64,000 bases of DNA, taken from assembly GCA_033764055.1 (NCBI GenBank), contig JANRJI010000097.1:57019-121018 (forward strand), read 5' to 3'. Both the position numbers and the translations under genes were made by a program. The stretch is from Ga0077555 sp033764055. Lineage in GTDB: Bacteria > Pseudomonadota > Alphaproteobacteria > Rhizobiales > Hyphomicrobiaceae. How positions within the stretch are numbered: the stretch's first letter is position 1; every line of letters begins with the position of its first letter. This document shows positions 8,199 to 17,077 of the stretch, one piece after another. The notes below the pieces were generated by a model. The model searched no databases, was not told where the DNA came from, and saw nothing but the letters and a program-made list of their open reading frames with translations.

Positions 8199-9134
8199 AT
8201 GAAGAACCTCGAAGGCAAGGCGGGCATCGTCACCGGCGCGGGCCGCGGCATCGGACGCGCCATCGCCGTCCTGATGGCCGAGCAGGGCGCGAGCGTGATC
8301 GTCAACGACGTCGGCGCCGGGCGCGAAGGTCAGCAGGACAAGGACGACAGCGCCGAGCAGGTCGTCCAGGAGATCGTCAAGGCCGGCGGCAAGGCGACCG
8401 CCAATCGCGACTCGGTCGCCGATTACCAGGCCGCCGGCCGCATGGTGCGCACCTGCGCCGAGACCTACGGCAAGATCGACTTCATCGTGAACACGGCCGG
8501 CATGCTGCGCGAGCGCATGATCTGGAACATGACCGAGGAGGACTTCGATCTCGTCATCGGCGTGCATCTCAAGGGCACGTGGAACATGTGCACGCACGCC
8601 ACAAAGATGATGCGCAATCAACGCTTCGGGCGCATCGTCAACTTCTCGTCCGATGCATTCAAGGGATCGGTCGGCCAGTGCAACTATGCGGCAGCCAAGG
8701 CCGGCATCATCGGCCTGACCCGCACCATCGCCCGCGAGGCCGGCCAGTACGGCATCACGGCCAATGCCATGTGCCCGTTCGCAGCGACCCGCATGACGGT
8801 CAACGATGCCGTGATCGCCAACTGGAAGAAGCGGGTCGAGAACGGTCTGATGACCCAGAAGGACTACGAGCAGCGCATGGCCATGCCGGGTCCGGAGTAC
8901 ATCGCACCGATGGTCGCCTACCTGTGCACCGACGCCGCCAAGGATGTAAACGGACAGATCTTCCACGCCGAGAAGGGCCACTACCACACCTACTACTACG
9001 GTGAGGTGAAGCGCTCGATCTATAAGTACGAGGAGGGCGGCATGTTCAATGTCGACGAGCTGATCGACATCATACCGTCGTCCCTGATGTACGGCATCCC
9101 CAACGAGGCGCCGGCCAAGGCCGAGAAGGCGTGA
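8199..9134 (+). CDS. Short-chain dehydrogenase/reductase, (3R)-hydroxyacyl-CoA dehydrogenase-like
   Basis: NAD(P)-dependent oxidoreductase of 311 residues, starting at an ATG at 8199 preceded by GGGA; the in-frame ATG at 8187 is less likely. The Rossmann motif is TGAGRGIGRA near residue 13, the structural NNAG position reads NTAGML, and the catalytic Ser-Tyr-Lys set appears as NFSSDAF, then YAAAKAG. The NDVGAG segment after strand 2 and the roughly 60-residue C-terminal extension resemble the dehydrogenase domain of multifunctional MFE-2 proteins, which act on hydroxyacyl-CoA thioesters. It is followed by a palindromic terminator and faces a 3-hydroxyacyl-CoA dehydrogenase gene of a different family. 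A role in acyl-CoA oxidation is inferred. Confidence 0.87.
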   Translation: MKNLEGKAGIVTGAGRGIGRAIAVLMAEQGASVIVNDVGAGREGQQDKDDSAEQVVQEIVKAGGKATANRDSVADYQAAGRMVRTCAETYGKIDFIVNTAGMLRERMIWNMTEEDFDLVIGVHLKGTWNMCTHATKMMRNQRFGRIVNFSSDAFKGSVGQCNYAAAKAGIIGLTRTIAREAGQYGITANAMCPFAATRMTVNDAVIANWKKRVENGLMTQKDYEQRMAMPGPEYIAPMVAYLCTDAAKDVNGQIFHAEKGHYHTYYYGEVKRSIYKYEEGGMFNVDELIDIIPSSLMYGIPNEAPAKAEKA

Positions 9135-9139
9135 TCCGC

Positions 9140-9172
9140 CGCGGTAGCGGCCGGGCTCCGGCCGCTACCGCG
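9140..9172. terminator. Long palindrome between convergent genes, probable bidirectional terminator
   Basis: A perfect 15-bp stem (arms 9140-9154 and 9158-9172) with a 3-nt loop lies 5 bp after the stop of the SDR gene and about 90 bp from the stop of the convergent 3-hydroxyacyl-CoA dehydrogenase gene. There is no T-run on either side. Position and stem strength suggest transcription termination or RNA 3'-end protection. Confidence 0.65.
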
Positions 9173-9263
9173 CCAGCTCCCCCGTCCTGGCCGAGACACA
9201 GGGTCGGCCGCCGATAGCCGCAGCTCGACTGCGCGGTGGGAGGCGGAAGGAGACGGAGCAGCC

Positions 9264-10811
9264 TCAGCGCGCCGTCCCCTCGGGTGCCGACAGCGGCAGC
9301 CCCAGCATGACGCGCCGCTTCAACCATGCGGATGGCCGGTAGCGGGGCTCCTGGTAGAACGTGTGCAGCCGCTGCATGATGAACAGCACGCGGCCTGGCC
9401 CGATGCGGTCGCCCCACTCGATCGGGCCATAAGGGTAGCCGAGCCCGAGCTTGGCGCCCTTGTCGATGTCGGCCGGCACGCCCACGCCGCGCTGGGCGAC
9501 GTTGCAACCGACATTGATCAACGCCGCTACGGCACGCTGGGCGACGAAGCCAGGGCTGTCGTTGATGGCGATCGCCTGCTGACCGTCGGCCGACATCATC
9601 GCCAGTGCCCTGTCACGGTATTCGGGCGCCGTCGCTGGCGTCACCATCACGGTGCGTGGTCCCTTGAGGCCGAACAGCACATCGACGGCCACGGTGCGGG
9701 CACCATCGAGCTTGAGCTCGGCCACCGCGGTCGTGACGTCGTAGCCGATCGGCGTGATCACGATCAGCGCCTTGACCGAGGGTGTCGTTCCTGTCTCCAC
9801 GTTGAATCCTTGGGCCTTCAGGTAGGCAAGGAACGGCTCCTGCAGGTCCTGGTTATGATCAGACGGGCGCACCCAGACGTGAACGTCGCCCGGTTTCACC
9901 GTCGGAGACGCCTTCAGCGGCGGCTCGACCTTTTTGCCGTCCTTGTAGGTGTACCAGCCTGAGCCAGATTTCTGTCCATAGAGGCCGCCGGCCGCCCGCA
10001 GTGCCATCAGCGGCGAGGGGGCATAGGCCGGCTCGTGGAAGAACTGCTCGTACATCGAGGCCATCGCCGCATTGCCGACGTCGATGCCGACCATGTCGCC
10101 GAGCGTGAACGGCCCCATGCGGAAGCCCGGCGCCCCCGTCAGGATGCGGTCGATCTCGTCGATGGAGGCGATGCCCTCCTGCAGAATGCGCTGCGTCTCG
10201 GGCCCGAGCCCACGGCCGATGTGATTGACGAGGAAGCCGGGGCTGTCGACACAGAGCACCGGCTCGCGCGTCATGCGGCGGCCGATGGTCATCAGCGCCT
10301 CGGATACCCACGTCGCCGTCTTGAGGCCTGGAATGACCTCGACGAGGCGCATCAGCGGCACCGGATTGAAGAAGTGCATGCCCGCGCAACGCTCGGGATG
10401 CCTGGTCCGGGCGGCAATGGCGGTGACCGGCAGCGACGACGTGTTCGAGGCCAGGATCGTCGTCGGCGGGCAGGCGGCGTCCAGCTTCTCGAACAGATCC
10501 TGCTTGACGTCGAGGCGCTCGAAGACGGCCTCGACGACCACGTCGGCCCGCGCCACCACGGCGAGGCTCGTCGCGACCGTGATCCGGTCCACCGACGCCT
10601 TGGCGTCCTCGGGCGACATCTGGCCCTTCTCGACGTTGCGCTCGAGCATCCTGGCGGTGAAGTCCTTGGCCGCCTGCGCGCCGCCGGCCTTCTCGTCGTA
10701 GGCGATGACGTGCATGCCGCCCGCTGCCGAGACCTGCACGATGCCACGGCCCATGGTGCCGGTGCCGATAACGGCGACGGTGAGGTCTCTCTTGCTGGCG
10801 TCGAAGGCCAT
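9264..10811 (-). CDS. 3-hydroxyacyl-CoA dehydrogenase, PaaH-like long form
   Basis: Oxidises (S)-3-hydroxyacyl-CoA to 3-oxoacyl-CoA with NAD in beta-oxidation or phenylacetate-type catabolism. The start at 10811 follows a GGAG; the frame is open to 10919 but those residues are not family-like. Length 515 fits the roughly 500-residue PaaH/PaaC class. The NAD-binding motif VIGTGTMGRGI is at about residues 12-22; the catalytic-His segment is MHFFNPVPLMRLVEVI; then comes SPGFLVNHIGRG and a first C-terminal 3HCDH domain. A second, diverged copy of the C-terminal domain with DSPGFVAQRAVAALIN lies near the end. No other paa genes are near, so the pathway is unresolved. Confidence 0.92.
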   Translation of the reverse strand: MAFDASKRDLTVAVIGTGTMGRGIVQVSAAGGMHVIAYDEKAGGAQAAKDFTARMLERNVEKGQMSPEDAKASVDRITVATSLAVVARADVVVEAVFERLDVKQDLFEKLDAACPPTTILASNTSSLPVTAIAARTRHPERCAGMHFFNPVPLMRLVEVIPGLKTATWVSEALMTIGRRMTREPVLCVDSPGFLVNHIGRGLGPETQRILQEGIASIDEIDRILTGAPGFRMGPFTLGDMVGIDVGNAAMASMYEQFFHEPAYAPSPLMALRAAGGLYGQKSGSGWYTYKDGKKVEPPLKASPTVKPGDVHVWVRPSDHNQDLQEPFLAYLKAQGFNVETGTTPSVKALIVITPIGYDVTTAVAELKLDGARTVAVDVLFGLKGPRTVMVTPATAPEYRDRALAMMSADGQQAIAINDSPGFVAQRAVAALINVGCNVAQRGVGVPADIDKGAKLGLGYPYGPIEWGDRIGPGRVLFIMQRLHTFYQEPRYRPSAWLKRRVMLGLPLSAPEGTAR

Positions 10812-10913
10812 GGACAGTCTCCTGGGGTGCGCTGTGCGACCGTGGATCGGCAGCGCAAGGTAAGCCCGGCGCGGGGCCGATGCCAATGGTTGTCGGGCAG
10901 ACCCGCCAACCGC

Positions 10914-10956
10914 AAGCAATAGCCCTGCCGAGACAGGCTCGGCGGGGCTATTGCTT
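10914..10956 (-). terminator. Strong hairpin at the 3' end of the Sel1-hydrolase gene
   Basis: Arms 10914-10932 and 10938-10956 form a 19-bp stem with a single G-T (G-U) pair and a 5-nt loop. The structure includes the stop codon of the minus-strand gene ending at 10948 and lies about 100 bp upstream of the start of the next minus-strand gene. The stem is long but lacks a classic T-run, so termination is probable and not certain. Confidence 0.7.
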
Positions 10957-12639
10957 GGCTGCGACTGGCAGGTCGAGGCGTGCTACGGCCTCCGTGGCCC
11001 GCTTCCTGGCCTCTGGCTCGCGGTCCTGGGCGGCAGCCGCCCGGTAGAGGGCGAGCGCCTCGGCCGCATTGGCCGTGACGCCCTCGCCCTTCTCGAGCGC
11101 CTCGGCCAGATGCAGCTGGGCCCAGGGATGGTCGTCGCGAATGACTGCCCTGCTCCAGAGCGCCACGGCCGCGGCCGGGCTTTTCGCAAGACCGCCGCGT
11201 CCGTCCCGGTGGAAGCGGCCGAGGTTGGCCATGGCATGGGTATTGAGCAGGTCTGCCGAGCGCTCGAACCAGATGCGCGCCTCGGAGTCGTCGCGCGGGC
11301 GCCCGATGCCATCGCGGATCATGACACCGAGGACGTTCATGTCGGCCGGGTCGCCCGCCTGCGCGGAGGCAATGGCCAATTCCAAGGCGCGTGCGGGATC
11401 GCGCGGGATGCCGGTGCCGTTGCGCAGCAGGATCGAGAGCTCCCATTGTGCCTGGGGATTGCGGCGGGCGGCCGCAAGCTCCAGGAGGCGCGCCGCAAGC
11501 AAATCGTCGCGCGCCACGCCCGACCCGCGCAGATGGGCGCGGGCTAGCGCCACGAGGTCTCCGGTCCAGCCATTGCGGGCTCTGGCGCAGGTGAGGCGCA
11601 GGACGCCCTCCGGCAGCTTACCGCAATCCGGCACGACGGTCCGGGCTGCCGCATCCTCGAGGACGCCCGCATCGCGCAGGAACTGCACGAGATCCGCCGT
11701 CGCCTGCGCTTTGACCCGGTCGTCGCCGCCGAGGACGTAGCCGCGCTTCAGGCAGGCGTCGAACAGATGCTTGGTCTGCGAGCCCTTGGTGGCCCGCTTG
11801 GCAGCGCCTCGCTCGTAGAGGGTGAAATTCTCATCGCGCTCGAAGCGGCCGGCGCAGTCGTGGCTCGCCCAGTCGTTGGCGGCGAGGCCGATGCCGCCGG
11901 TCGCCTCGAATGCGTGGTAGACGCCGGGATAGACGGCGAGCCTGACCTCGGCCTTGCCGGCCTTGCGCATGCGCTCGATATACTCCATGCACGAGCGAAC
12001 GAGCTGCGTTTGGTCGAGCTCCGCCAACATGAAGAAGATCGGGCCGCCCGTGGTGCGGGCGTCGCGCTGCGGGAAATTGCAGCTGCCCGGCGAGATGGCG
12101 ACGTGGGCGGCGAACGTGATGTCGCCGGCCTGCATGCGCTTGCGCAGCACGTCCAGCGCCGCCGAGTACGCAGCCTCGCCGCCGCGCGACATGCCGAGAA
12201 CGACGACACGCTTCGTGTCGACCCAGTCCTGCGTGGCGAGCCAGCGGTAGCCGGCGAAGGCATCGGCATTTGATTTCGACTGTGCGACTCGGTTCTGGTC
12301 GTCGCCGGTGCGGCGGACACCGCGGGCCGTGAAGCTGTCGATCACGAGCGACGCCATGCCGTGCCGCGCGAGCGTGCGAGCATAATGGTGCTCGGTGTGC
12401 GCCGTGACGCCGCCGCTGGAGTTGATGATGACGGCCGCGGGCAGTCTGCCCTCGAATCGTGGGCGATAGAGGACGGCCCCGACGCGGTCCGCGCCGAAGC
12501 CGGTCACGCCCTGCGGCCAGCGCGAGGCGAGCTCGATGTCCCGGGTCAGGGTCCACGGCTCCTCGGATGCCGCCGCCCGACCGGCGAGACCAATGGCCAG
12601 GAAGCAGGCGAGGAGGAGAGCGAGACACCTGCAGCGCAT
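10948..12639 (-). CDS. Secreted dienelactone-hydrolase-like protein fused to Sel1 repeats
   Basis: A two-part exported protein of 563 residues. The start at 12639 has a perfect AGGAGG-type site about 8 nt upstream and begins a signal peptide (about 1-24, ending GRAAAS). Residues 30-330 form an alpha/beta hydrolase: the oxyanion region is VIINSSGGVT, the nucleophile elbow GMSRGG has Ser at about 151, and YPGVYHAFE supplies the likely catalytic His. Residues 350-560 contain about four Sel1-type repeats, such as ARAHLRGSGVARD, LLRNGTGIPRDPARAL and RDGIGRPRDDSEA, which usually mediate protein contacts. The substrate is unknown. The gene stands alone, ended by the hairpin at 10914-10956. The 289 bp between its start and recR show no further gene. 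Confidence 0.82.
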   Translation of the reverse strand: MRCRCLALLLACFLAIGLAGRAAASEEPWTLTRDIELASRWPQGVTGFGADRVGAVLYRPRFEGRLPAAVIINSSGGVTAHTEHHYARTLARHGMASLVIDSFTARGVRRTGDDQNRVAQSKSNADAFAGYRWLATQDWVDTKRVVVLGMSRGGEAAYSAALDVLRKRMQAGDITFAAHVAISPGSCNFPQRDARTTGGPIFFMLAELDQTQLVRSCMEYIERMRKAGKAEVRLAVYPGVYHAFEATGGIGLAANDWASHDCAGRFERDENFTLYERGAAKRATKGSQTKHLFDACLKRGYVLGGDDRVKAQATADLVQFLRDAGVLEDAAARTVVPDCGKLPEGVLRLTCARARNGWTGDLVALARAHLRGSGVARDDLLAARLLELAAARRNPQAQWELSILLRNGTGIPRDPARALELAIASAQAGDPADMNVLGVMIRDGIGRPRDDSEARIWFERSADLLNTHAMANLGRFHRDGRGGLAKSPAAAVALWSRAVIRDDHPWAQLHLAEALEKGEGVTANAAEALALYRAAAAQDREPEARKRATEAVARLDLPVAAKQ

Positions 12640-12928
12640 TCTCTTGACCTCCTGCTGGGCAGGGTTCGCATGCCCGATGCGGCGGGCGCGGTCCACTGCC
12701 ATCGCCACCGGCATCGATCACCGCAGCGGCACCCGGCGGAGTTATCGCATGGTCGCTGCGCTGCTGGGTAGTGACGATCGCTGAAGGTCTCGCTTCGGCC
12801 GACGGGCGAATGTCGAGCGTGCCGAGAGAGCCGCGGACACGGCCGCGTGCGTTTACGCTCGCTCACCCGTATGATCGGGCCGAGCCACACGAATCGTCCC
12901 TCGCCAGCCGCGGACCCGTTCTCCCGCC

Positions 12929-13531
12929 ATGTCGCGCCATCGCCAAGGTCCCGAGATCGAGAGGCTGATCCAGCTCCTGGCGCGCCTGCCGGGTCTCGGA
13001 CCGCGCTCGGCCCGGAAGGCCGCGCTCGCTCTCCTCAAGCGGCGCACCGACCTGCTCGAGCCACTGGCCCGTGCTCTGACGGAGGCGGCCGGCAAGCTGC
13101 ACACGTGCCCCGAGTGCGGCAATCTCGACACCGTGGTGCCGTGCACCATCTGCAGCGACGAGAGCCGCGACCCAGGCCTGATCGTCGTGGTCGAGGAGAT
13201 CGGCGATCTGTGGGCGCTCGAGCGGGCGGGCGTCGTCAACGGCCGCTATCATGTGCTCGGCGGGCACCTGTCGCCGCTCGACGGGATAGGCCCCGAGCGG
13301 CTCAATATCGCGCGCCTCGTCGCACGGGCGAAGGCGCCGGTGAAGGAGGTGCTCCTGGCACTGAACGCCACGGTGGAAGGGCAGTCGACGGCGCACTATC
13401 TCTGCGACCGGCTGGCCGCCAGCGGCGTCACCGTCTCGGCGCTGCAGCAGGGGGTGCCGGTCGGTGGCGAGCTCGACTATCTCGACGAGGGAACCTTGGC
13501 GGCGGCGGTCCGCGCGCGCCGGCGCCTGTAG
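12929..13531 (+). CDS. recR: Recombination mediator RecR
   Basis: RecR works with RecF and RecO to load RecA on single-stranded DNA in gap repair. The 200 residues match the family. A helix-hairpin-helix region near the N-terminus includes LPGLGPRSARKAAL; a four-cysteine zinc finger follows (C-x2-C at CPECG, then CTICSD); a Toprim domain starts at IVVVEEIGDLWALE; and a C-terminal segment has LNATVEGQSTAHYL. RecR is usually preceded by dnaX and ybaB; neither is present in the 289 bp upstream, so the gene is detached from its common partners here. Its 3' end overlaps the convergent glycosyltransferase gene by 55 bp. Confidence 0.96.
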   Translation: MSRHRQGPEIERLIQLLARLPGLGPRSARKAALALLKRRTDLLEPLARALTEAAGKLHTCPECGNLDTVVPCTICSDESRDPGLIVVVEEIGDLWALERAGVVNGRYHVLGGHLSPLDGIGPERLNIARLVARAKAPVKEVLLALNATVEGQSTAHYLCDRLAASGVTVSALQQGVPVGGELDYLDEGTLAAAVRARRRL

Positions 13532-15036
13532 CCCCGGCGGGCCCCATGTGGCGCACCGTGCCGCGTCTTCTCCCAATGGAACGGCTTGTAGCCGAGCTCG
13601 ATCAGGGCACGGTAGCCGGCCCACGACACGAACAGCCAGTAGATCACCATCAGCGGCACGTGCCAGACGAGCCAGGCTCGGCCGCGGCGCACGACGGCCA
13701 GGCTGGCGGCCAACATCGGCGCCCAGAGGCCGAGCGTCAGGTTGGCCAGCGCCGCCCACCAGAGCCATGCGCCCGTGCCCACGAGCCGCGCCGGGCCGAG
13801 CTCGCCGCTCACGACCATGGCCGCCAGCAGCGCCAGGAAGATGGGGTAGGCCAGCGCCGAGACCAGCACGCCTGTCATGACGGCCTGCACTGCGACGAGC
13901 TGCAAAAGTCCGAGTTCGGCGGCGAGGCGACCAGGCCGACGCATATGCACCAGCCAGGTCTGCATCCAACCCTTCAGCCAGCGACGGCGCTGGCCGAGCC
14001 AGACACGGCGGTGGGTCGGCGCCTCCTCCCAGGTGGTCGAGGCCAGGGTGCCGGTGGTGAGGCCCATGCGGGCGAGGCGGATGCCGAGGTCGGCATCCTC
14101 GGTGACGTTATAGGGGTCCCAAGCGCCGGCAGCGCGAAGCATGGTAGTGCGGAAGTGATTGGACGTACCACCGAGTGGAATCGGGCAACGCAGGCGCTCC
14201 AGCGCAGGCAGCAGACCATCGAAGAGCGCCGAGTATTCGAGCGTGAACTGGCGCGCAAAAAATCCGGCATCCGGATTGTAGATGTTGAGCCGTGCCTGCA
14301 GGCAGGCCAGCCGGGGAGAGCCGCGGGCGAAGGCTGCGGCCGCCATCCTCAGCTGGTCCGGCTCCGGTCGGTCCTCGGCATCGTAGACGACCACGAGATC
14401 GCTGGTCACCGTCGTCAGCGCATAGTTGAGCGCCTTCGGCTTGGTGCGCGGACCACCATTCGGCACGACGACGATCCGGACGTGTCGTGGGAGCTGCAGT
14501 CGCGTGGCCGCCGCGCGCGTCGCCGTATCGCGCGCCTCGAGCACCAGCACGATCTCGAGGCGGTCGGGCGGATAGTCGAACGCGAGGAGATGCGAGAGCA
14601 GCGTGGGCAGGACTTCAGCCTCGTCGTAGAGCGCAACGAGAACGGCGTAGCTCGGCAACGGCCCCGGCATTCGCGGCGAGGGCAGTCGGCGGTGACGAGG
14701 TCCGGTCGGTGGCCTGCGCAGGATCTCCAGCGCCGCATAAAGGCGCAGGCCCGTTCCGGCGGCAAACGGGACCAGGAGAAGCGCACCGGTCAGACCCACG
14801 GTGGTGCGCCACTCGACGACGAGCCCGAACGCCACCGCGAAGGCGAGCAGCGCTACGCCGGGGAGCAGCCAGCCGGGAGCAGGGCCACGGGCGGACAGCT
14901 CAGGCCACCGTTGCCATAGGCCGCGGATCGCTTCGGTCATGCGCGGATCGGCGGTCCCGCGGGACTTGCCGTCCACCCCAGCCTCGACACCGACCGGTCG
15001 CGACAGGCGCGCGGGCTTCGGCCGGCGTATTGACAT
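13477..15036 (-). CDS. Membrane-bound family 2 glycosyltransferase
   Basis: A processive-type GT2 enzyme of 519 residues, probably making or modifying a surface polysaccharide at the inner membrane. Two hydrophobic segments at about 55-95 precede a cytoplasmic GT-A domain (about 125-370). This has YAVLVALYDEAEVL at its start, VVYDAEDRPEPDQL as the first Asp-containing motif, VTEDADLGIRLA as the ED/acceptor-base motif and the QRRRWLKGW segment corresponding to QxxRW. Several membrane helices follow to about residue 490. An alternative start is ATG 14940. The last 55 bp overlap recR tail to tail. No other polysaccharide genes are near. Confidence 0.88.
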   Translation of the reverse strand: MSIRRPKPARLSRPVGVEAGVDGKSRGTADPRMTEAIRGLWQRWPELSARGPAPGWLLPGVALLAFAVAFGLVVEWRTTVGLTGALLLVPFAAGTGLRLYAALEILRRPPTGPRHRRLPSPRMPGPLPSYAVLVALYDEAEVLPTLLSHLLAFDYPPDRLEIVLVLEARDTATRAAATRLQLPRHVRIVVVPNGGPRTKPKALNYALTTVTSDLVVVYDAEDRPEPDQLRMAAAAFARGSPRLACLQARLNIYNPDAGFFARQFTLEYSALFDGLLPALERLRCPIPLGGTSNHFRTTMLRAAGAWDPYNVTEDADLGIRLARMGLTTGTLASTTWEEAPTHRRVWLGQRRRWLKGWMQTWLVHMRRPGRLAAELGLLQLVAVQAVMTGVLVSALAYPIFLALLAAMVVSGELGPARLVGTGAWLWWAALANLTLGLWAPMLAASLAVVRRGRAWLVWHVPLMVIYWLFVSWAGYRALIELGYKPFHWEKTRHGAPHGARRGYRRRRARTAAAKVPSSR

Positions 15037-15170
15037 CGCGCGCCCCCCGTGACACCGGCTCTGTCGTGCGTTGCTGCTGGTCGGCAGCGAAAAGCCGCCG
15101 CCAGCACACGCCGAGCCCGATCACTGCAATCGGTTGTCGATCCATGCTCGCAGCGAGACTAGGACGCCTG

Positions 15171-15998
15171 ATGCTCCGTTCAAGCGTGATGTTTGCCGCG
15201 GCGCTTTGCGGCGGGCTGCTCGCCCTGTCGCCGTGCGTCCCGGCGGGGGCCCAGTCCGGTGGTCTCGACGAGCCGGTGGACCTGCCGCGCCGGGTGGCCA
15301 TACGGTTCATGACGGACAGCGACTTCCCGCCGTTCCACTACTATGACGAGGAGGGCGTGCTGACGGGCTTCAACGTGGATATCGCCCGTGCCATCTGTCT
15401 GGAGCTCGGCACGGCCTGCGACATCCAGGTGCGCGGCTGGACCGAGCTGCTGCCGGCTCTGCGCCGGGGCGAGACGGACGCGCTCGTCGCCTCGCACGCC
15501 ATCACACCGCAGCTCCTCCGCGAGTTCGACGTCACCGACCGATATTATTTCACGCCGGCGCGCTTCGTCGGGCGCCGCGAGGGACCGCCGGTCGCGGCCA
15601 CGACGCCCGAGGGGCTCGAGGGCAAGCGCATCGGCGTGGCCCGCGGCAGCTCGCACGAGGCCTATCTGCGCACGTTCTTCCACAACAGCGCCATCGTGCC
15701 CTTCGAGACCAGCGACCTCGCCCGTGACGCCCTGCGCGCCGGCAATGGTGTCGACGTGGTCTTCGGCGACGGCATAAGCCTCGCTTTCTGGATCAACGGC
15801 ACGCTGTCGAGGGCCTGCTGCGAGATCAAGGGCGGCCCGTTCTACGAGCCCAAGTTCTTTGGCGACGGCATCGGCATCGTGGTGCCGAGGGCGGACGCCC
15901 AGCTCAAGGGCCTGATCAACCAGGCGCTGCAAAGGCTGCGCGAGAGCGGTCGCTACGAGGAGTTGCTGCTTCGGTATTTCCCGACTCGCGTGTTCTGA
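15171..15998 (+). CDS. Periplasmic solute-binding protein, family 3 (amino-acid-binding type)
   Basis: A type II periplasmic binding protein of 275 residues. The start at 15171 has AGGA six bases upstream; an in-frame ATG at 15144 lacks a good site. A signal peptide covers about 1-28, ending GAQS. The ligand-binding fold shows the FMTDSDFPPFHYYDEEG opening, LTGFNVDIARAICLELG, and a second lobe beginning EGKRIGVARGSSHEAYL. The C-terminus ends LLLRYFPTRVF, typical for polar-amino-acid binding proteins. No permease or ATPase gene is adjacent, so it may serve a distant transporter or a sensory system. Ogt on the opposite strand ends 17 bp away. Confidence 0.87.
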   Translation: MLRSSVMFAAALCGGLLALSPCVPAGAQSGGLDEPVDLPRRVAIRFMTDSDFPPFHYYDEEGVLTGFNVDIARAICLELGTACDIQVRGWTELLPALRRGETDALVASHAITPQLLREFDVTDRYYFTPARFVGRREGPPVAATTPEGLEGKRIGVARGSSHEAYLRTFFHNSAIVPFETSDLARDALRAGNGVDVVFGDGISLAFWINGTLSRACCEIKGGPFYEPKFFGDGIGIVVPRADAQLKGLINQALQRLRESGRYEELLLRYFPTRVF

Positions 15999-16014
15999 TC
16001 GCCTTGGTTGGCCA

Positions 16015-16632
16015 TCAGGAGTTGCGATGGCCGCCCGCCGCCGCGCCGCTCTGCATCAGGTCGAGCAGCGGGGCCGGGGGAGCGAGCGCGACGCCCTCGA
16101 GGGCCAGCAGCCGCTCCTTCGTGGCCGTTCCGCCGGCACCAGAGAACCCGCCGACCTTGCCACCGCTGGCGAGAACCCGGTGGCAGGGCACGATGATGGG
16201 CACCGGATTGCGGGCCATCGCCTGTCCGACGGCCCGCGACAACTGGAGCGAGCCGACCTCCCGGGCGAGACGGCCATAGGTGACGGTCTCGCCCCAGCCG
16301 ATGCGGCGCGCGGCCTGATAGATGCGCTCGGCAATTCCGGTCATCCCGCCGAGGTCGAGGACGACCGGGCCGAAGTCGACCCGCTCGCCGTTCGTGTAGT
16401 GCCGGAGCAGCTCGAGCGCCGCTGCGACGCCGTCCGGCACGGCGGAAGGCGGCGCGCTCTCGCCGTATCGCCGCATCCGTCCTTCGAGCGTGGACCGATC
16501 GGGCTCGGGCAAGCCCAGCCGTGTGATGCCCCGCCCGCTCCAGGCGATCCCGATCGGCCCGAGGGCCGTGTCGATGATGTGATGCCGCCCTTGCATGGGC
16601 CGCTGCCGAATCGAGGACATGGGGCCGTCCAT
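16015..16632 (-). CDS. ogt: Methylated-DNA--protein-cysteine S-methyltransferase
   Basis: Repairs O6-alkylguanine and O4-alkylthymine by irreversible transfer of the alkyl group to its own cysteine. The 205 residues comprise an N-terminal ribonuclease-like domain and a C-terminal DNA-binding domain. The active-site motif is IIVPCHRVLASGG, with acceptor Cys at about 150, and the helix-turn-helix recognition region is YGRLAREVG, preceded by the WGETVTY motif. The start ATG at 16632 has GAGG four bases upstream. It is the last gene of a tight minus-strand unit (20 bp after the VOC gene, following two DUF1127 genes), so it is probably controlled from the promoter facing the WYL regulator. Confidence 0.94.
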   Translation of the reverse strand: MDGPMSSIRQRPMQGRHHIIDTALGPIGIAWSGRGITRLGLPEPDRSTLEGRMRRYGESAPPSAVPDGVAAALELLRHYTNGERVDFGPVVLDLGGMTGIAERIYQAARRIGWGETVTYGRLAREVGSLQLSRAVGQAMARNPVPIIVPCHRVLASGGKVGGFSGAGGTATKERLLALEGVALAPPAPLLDLMQSGAAAGGHRNS

Positions 16633-16652
16633 TGCACCTCGGAAGCCGACGG

Positions 16653-17030
16653 CTATTCGGGCGTACCGCAGTAGGCCTCGATGCGGTAGCCATCGGGATC
16701 GACGACGAAGGCGGCATAATAATCCGACCCGTAGTCGGTGCGCAGCCCCGGCGCGCCGTTATCCCGCCCGCCGTTGCGCAGGGCCGATCGATGGAAGCCG
16801 TCGACGCCTTTCCGGCTCGGTGCGTCGAAGCACAGATGCAGGCCGGAGCCGGCATCGGACGGCACCGGGGCCGGCGACCGCAGCACCCAGAAGGCAGCGG
16901 CCTGCTGGCCGTAGCCGAGCGAGTCGGTGCCTTCGCTGAGGCACCGGTAGCCGAGTGGCTTCAAGGCTGCGTCATAGAACGCCTTGGCCCTGGCGATGTC
17001 GCGGACCCCGATCGAGACGTGATTGATCAT
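16653..17030 (-). CDS. VOC-family (glyoxalase/dioxygenase-fold) protein
   Basis: A single-domain vicinal-oxygen-chelate protein of 125 residues. It begins MINHVSIGVRDIARAKAFYD, the usual first beta-alpha unit with a metal-ligand His at position 4. It contains GLHLCFDAPS in the middle and ends with FVVDPDGYRIEAYC, where the Glu would be a further metal ligand. Start ATG 17030 follows an AGGAG. Such proteins include glyoxalases, antibiotic-resistance enzymes and uncharacterised carriers; the substrate is unknown. It is the third gene of the DUF1127-DUF1127-VOC-ogt unit, 47 bp after the second DUF1127 gene. VOC proteins often sit beside YafY-type regulators, as here. Confidence 0.88.
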   Translation of the reverse strand: MINHVSIGVRDIARAKAFYDAALKPLGYRCLSEGTDSLGYGQQAAAFWVLRSPAPVPSDAGSGLHLCFDAPSRKGVDGFHRSALRNGGRDNGAPGLRTDYGSDYYAAFVVDPDGYRIEAYCGTPE

Positions 17031-17077
17031 TCTTTTCACTCCTATGAAGGGCAGCGACCGCATGGCCGCCGCCGGGT

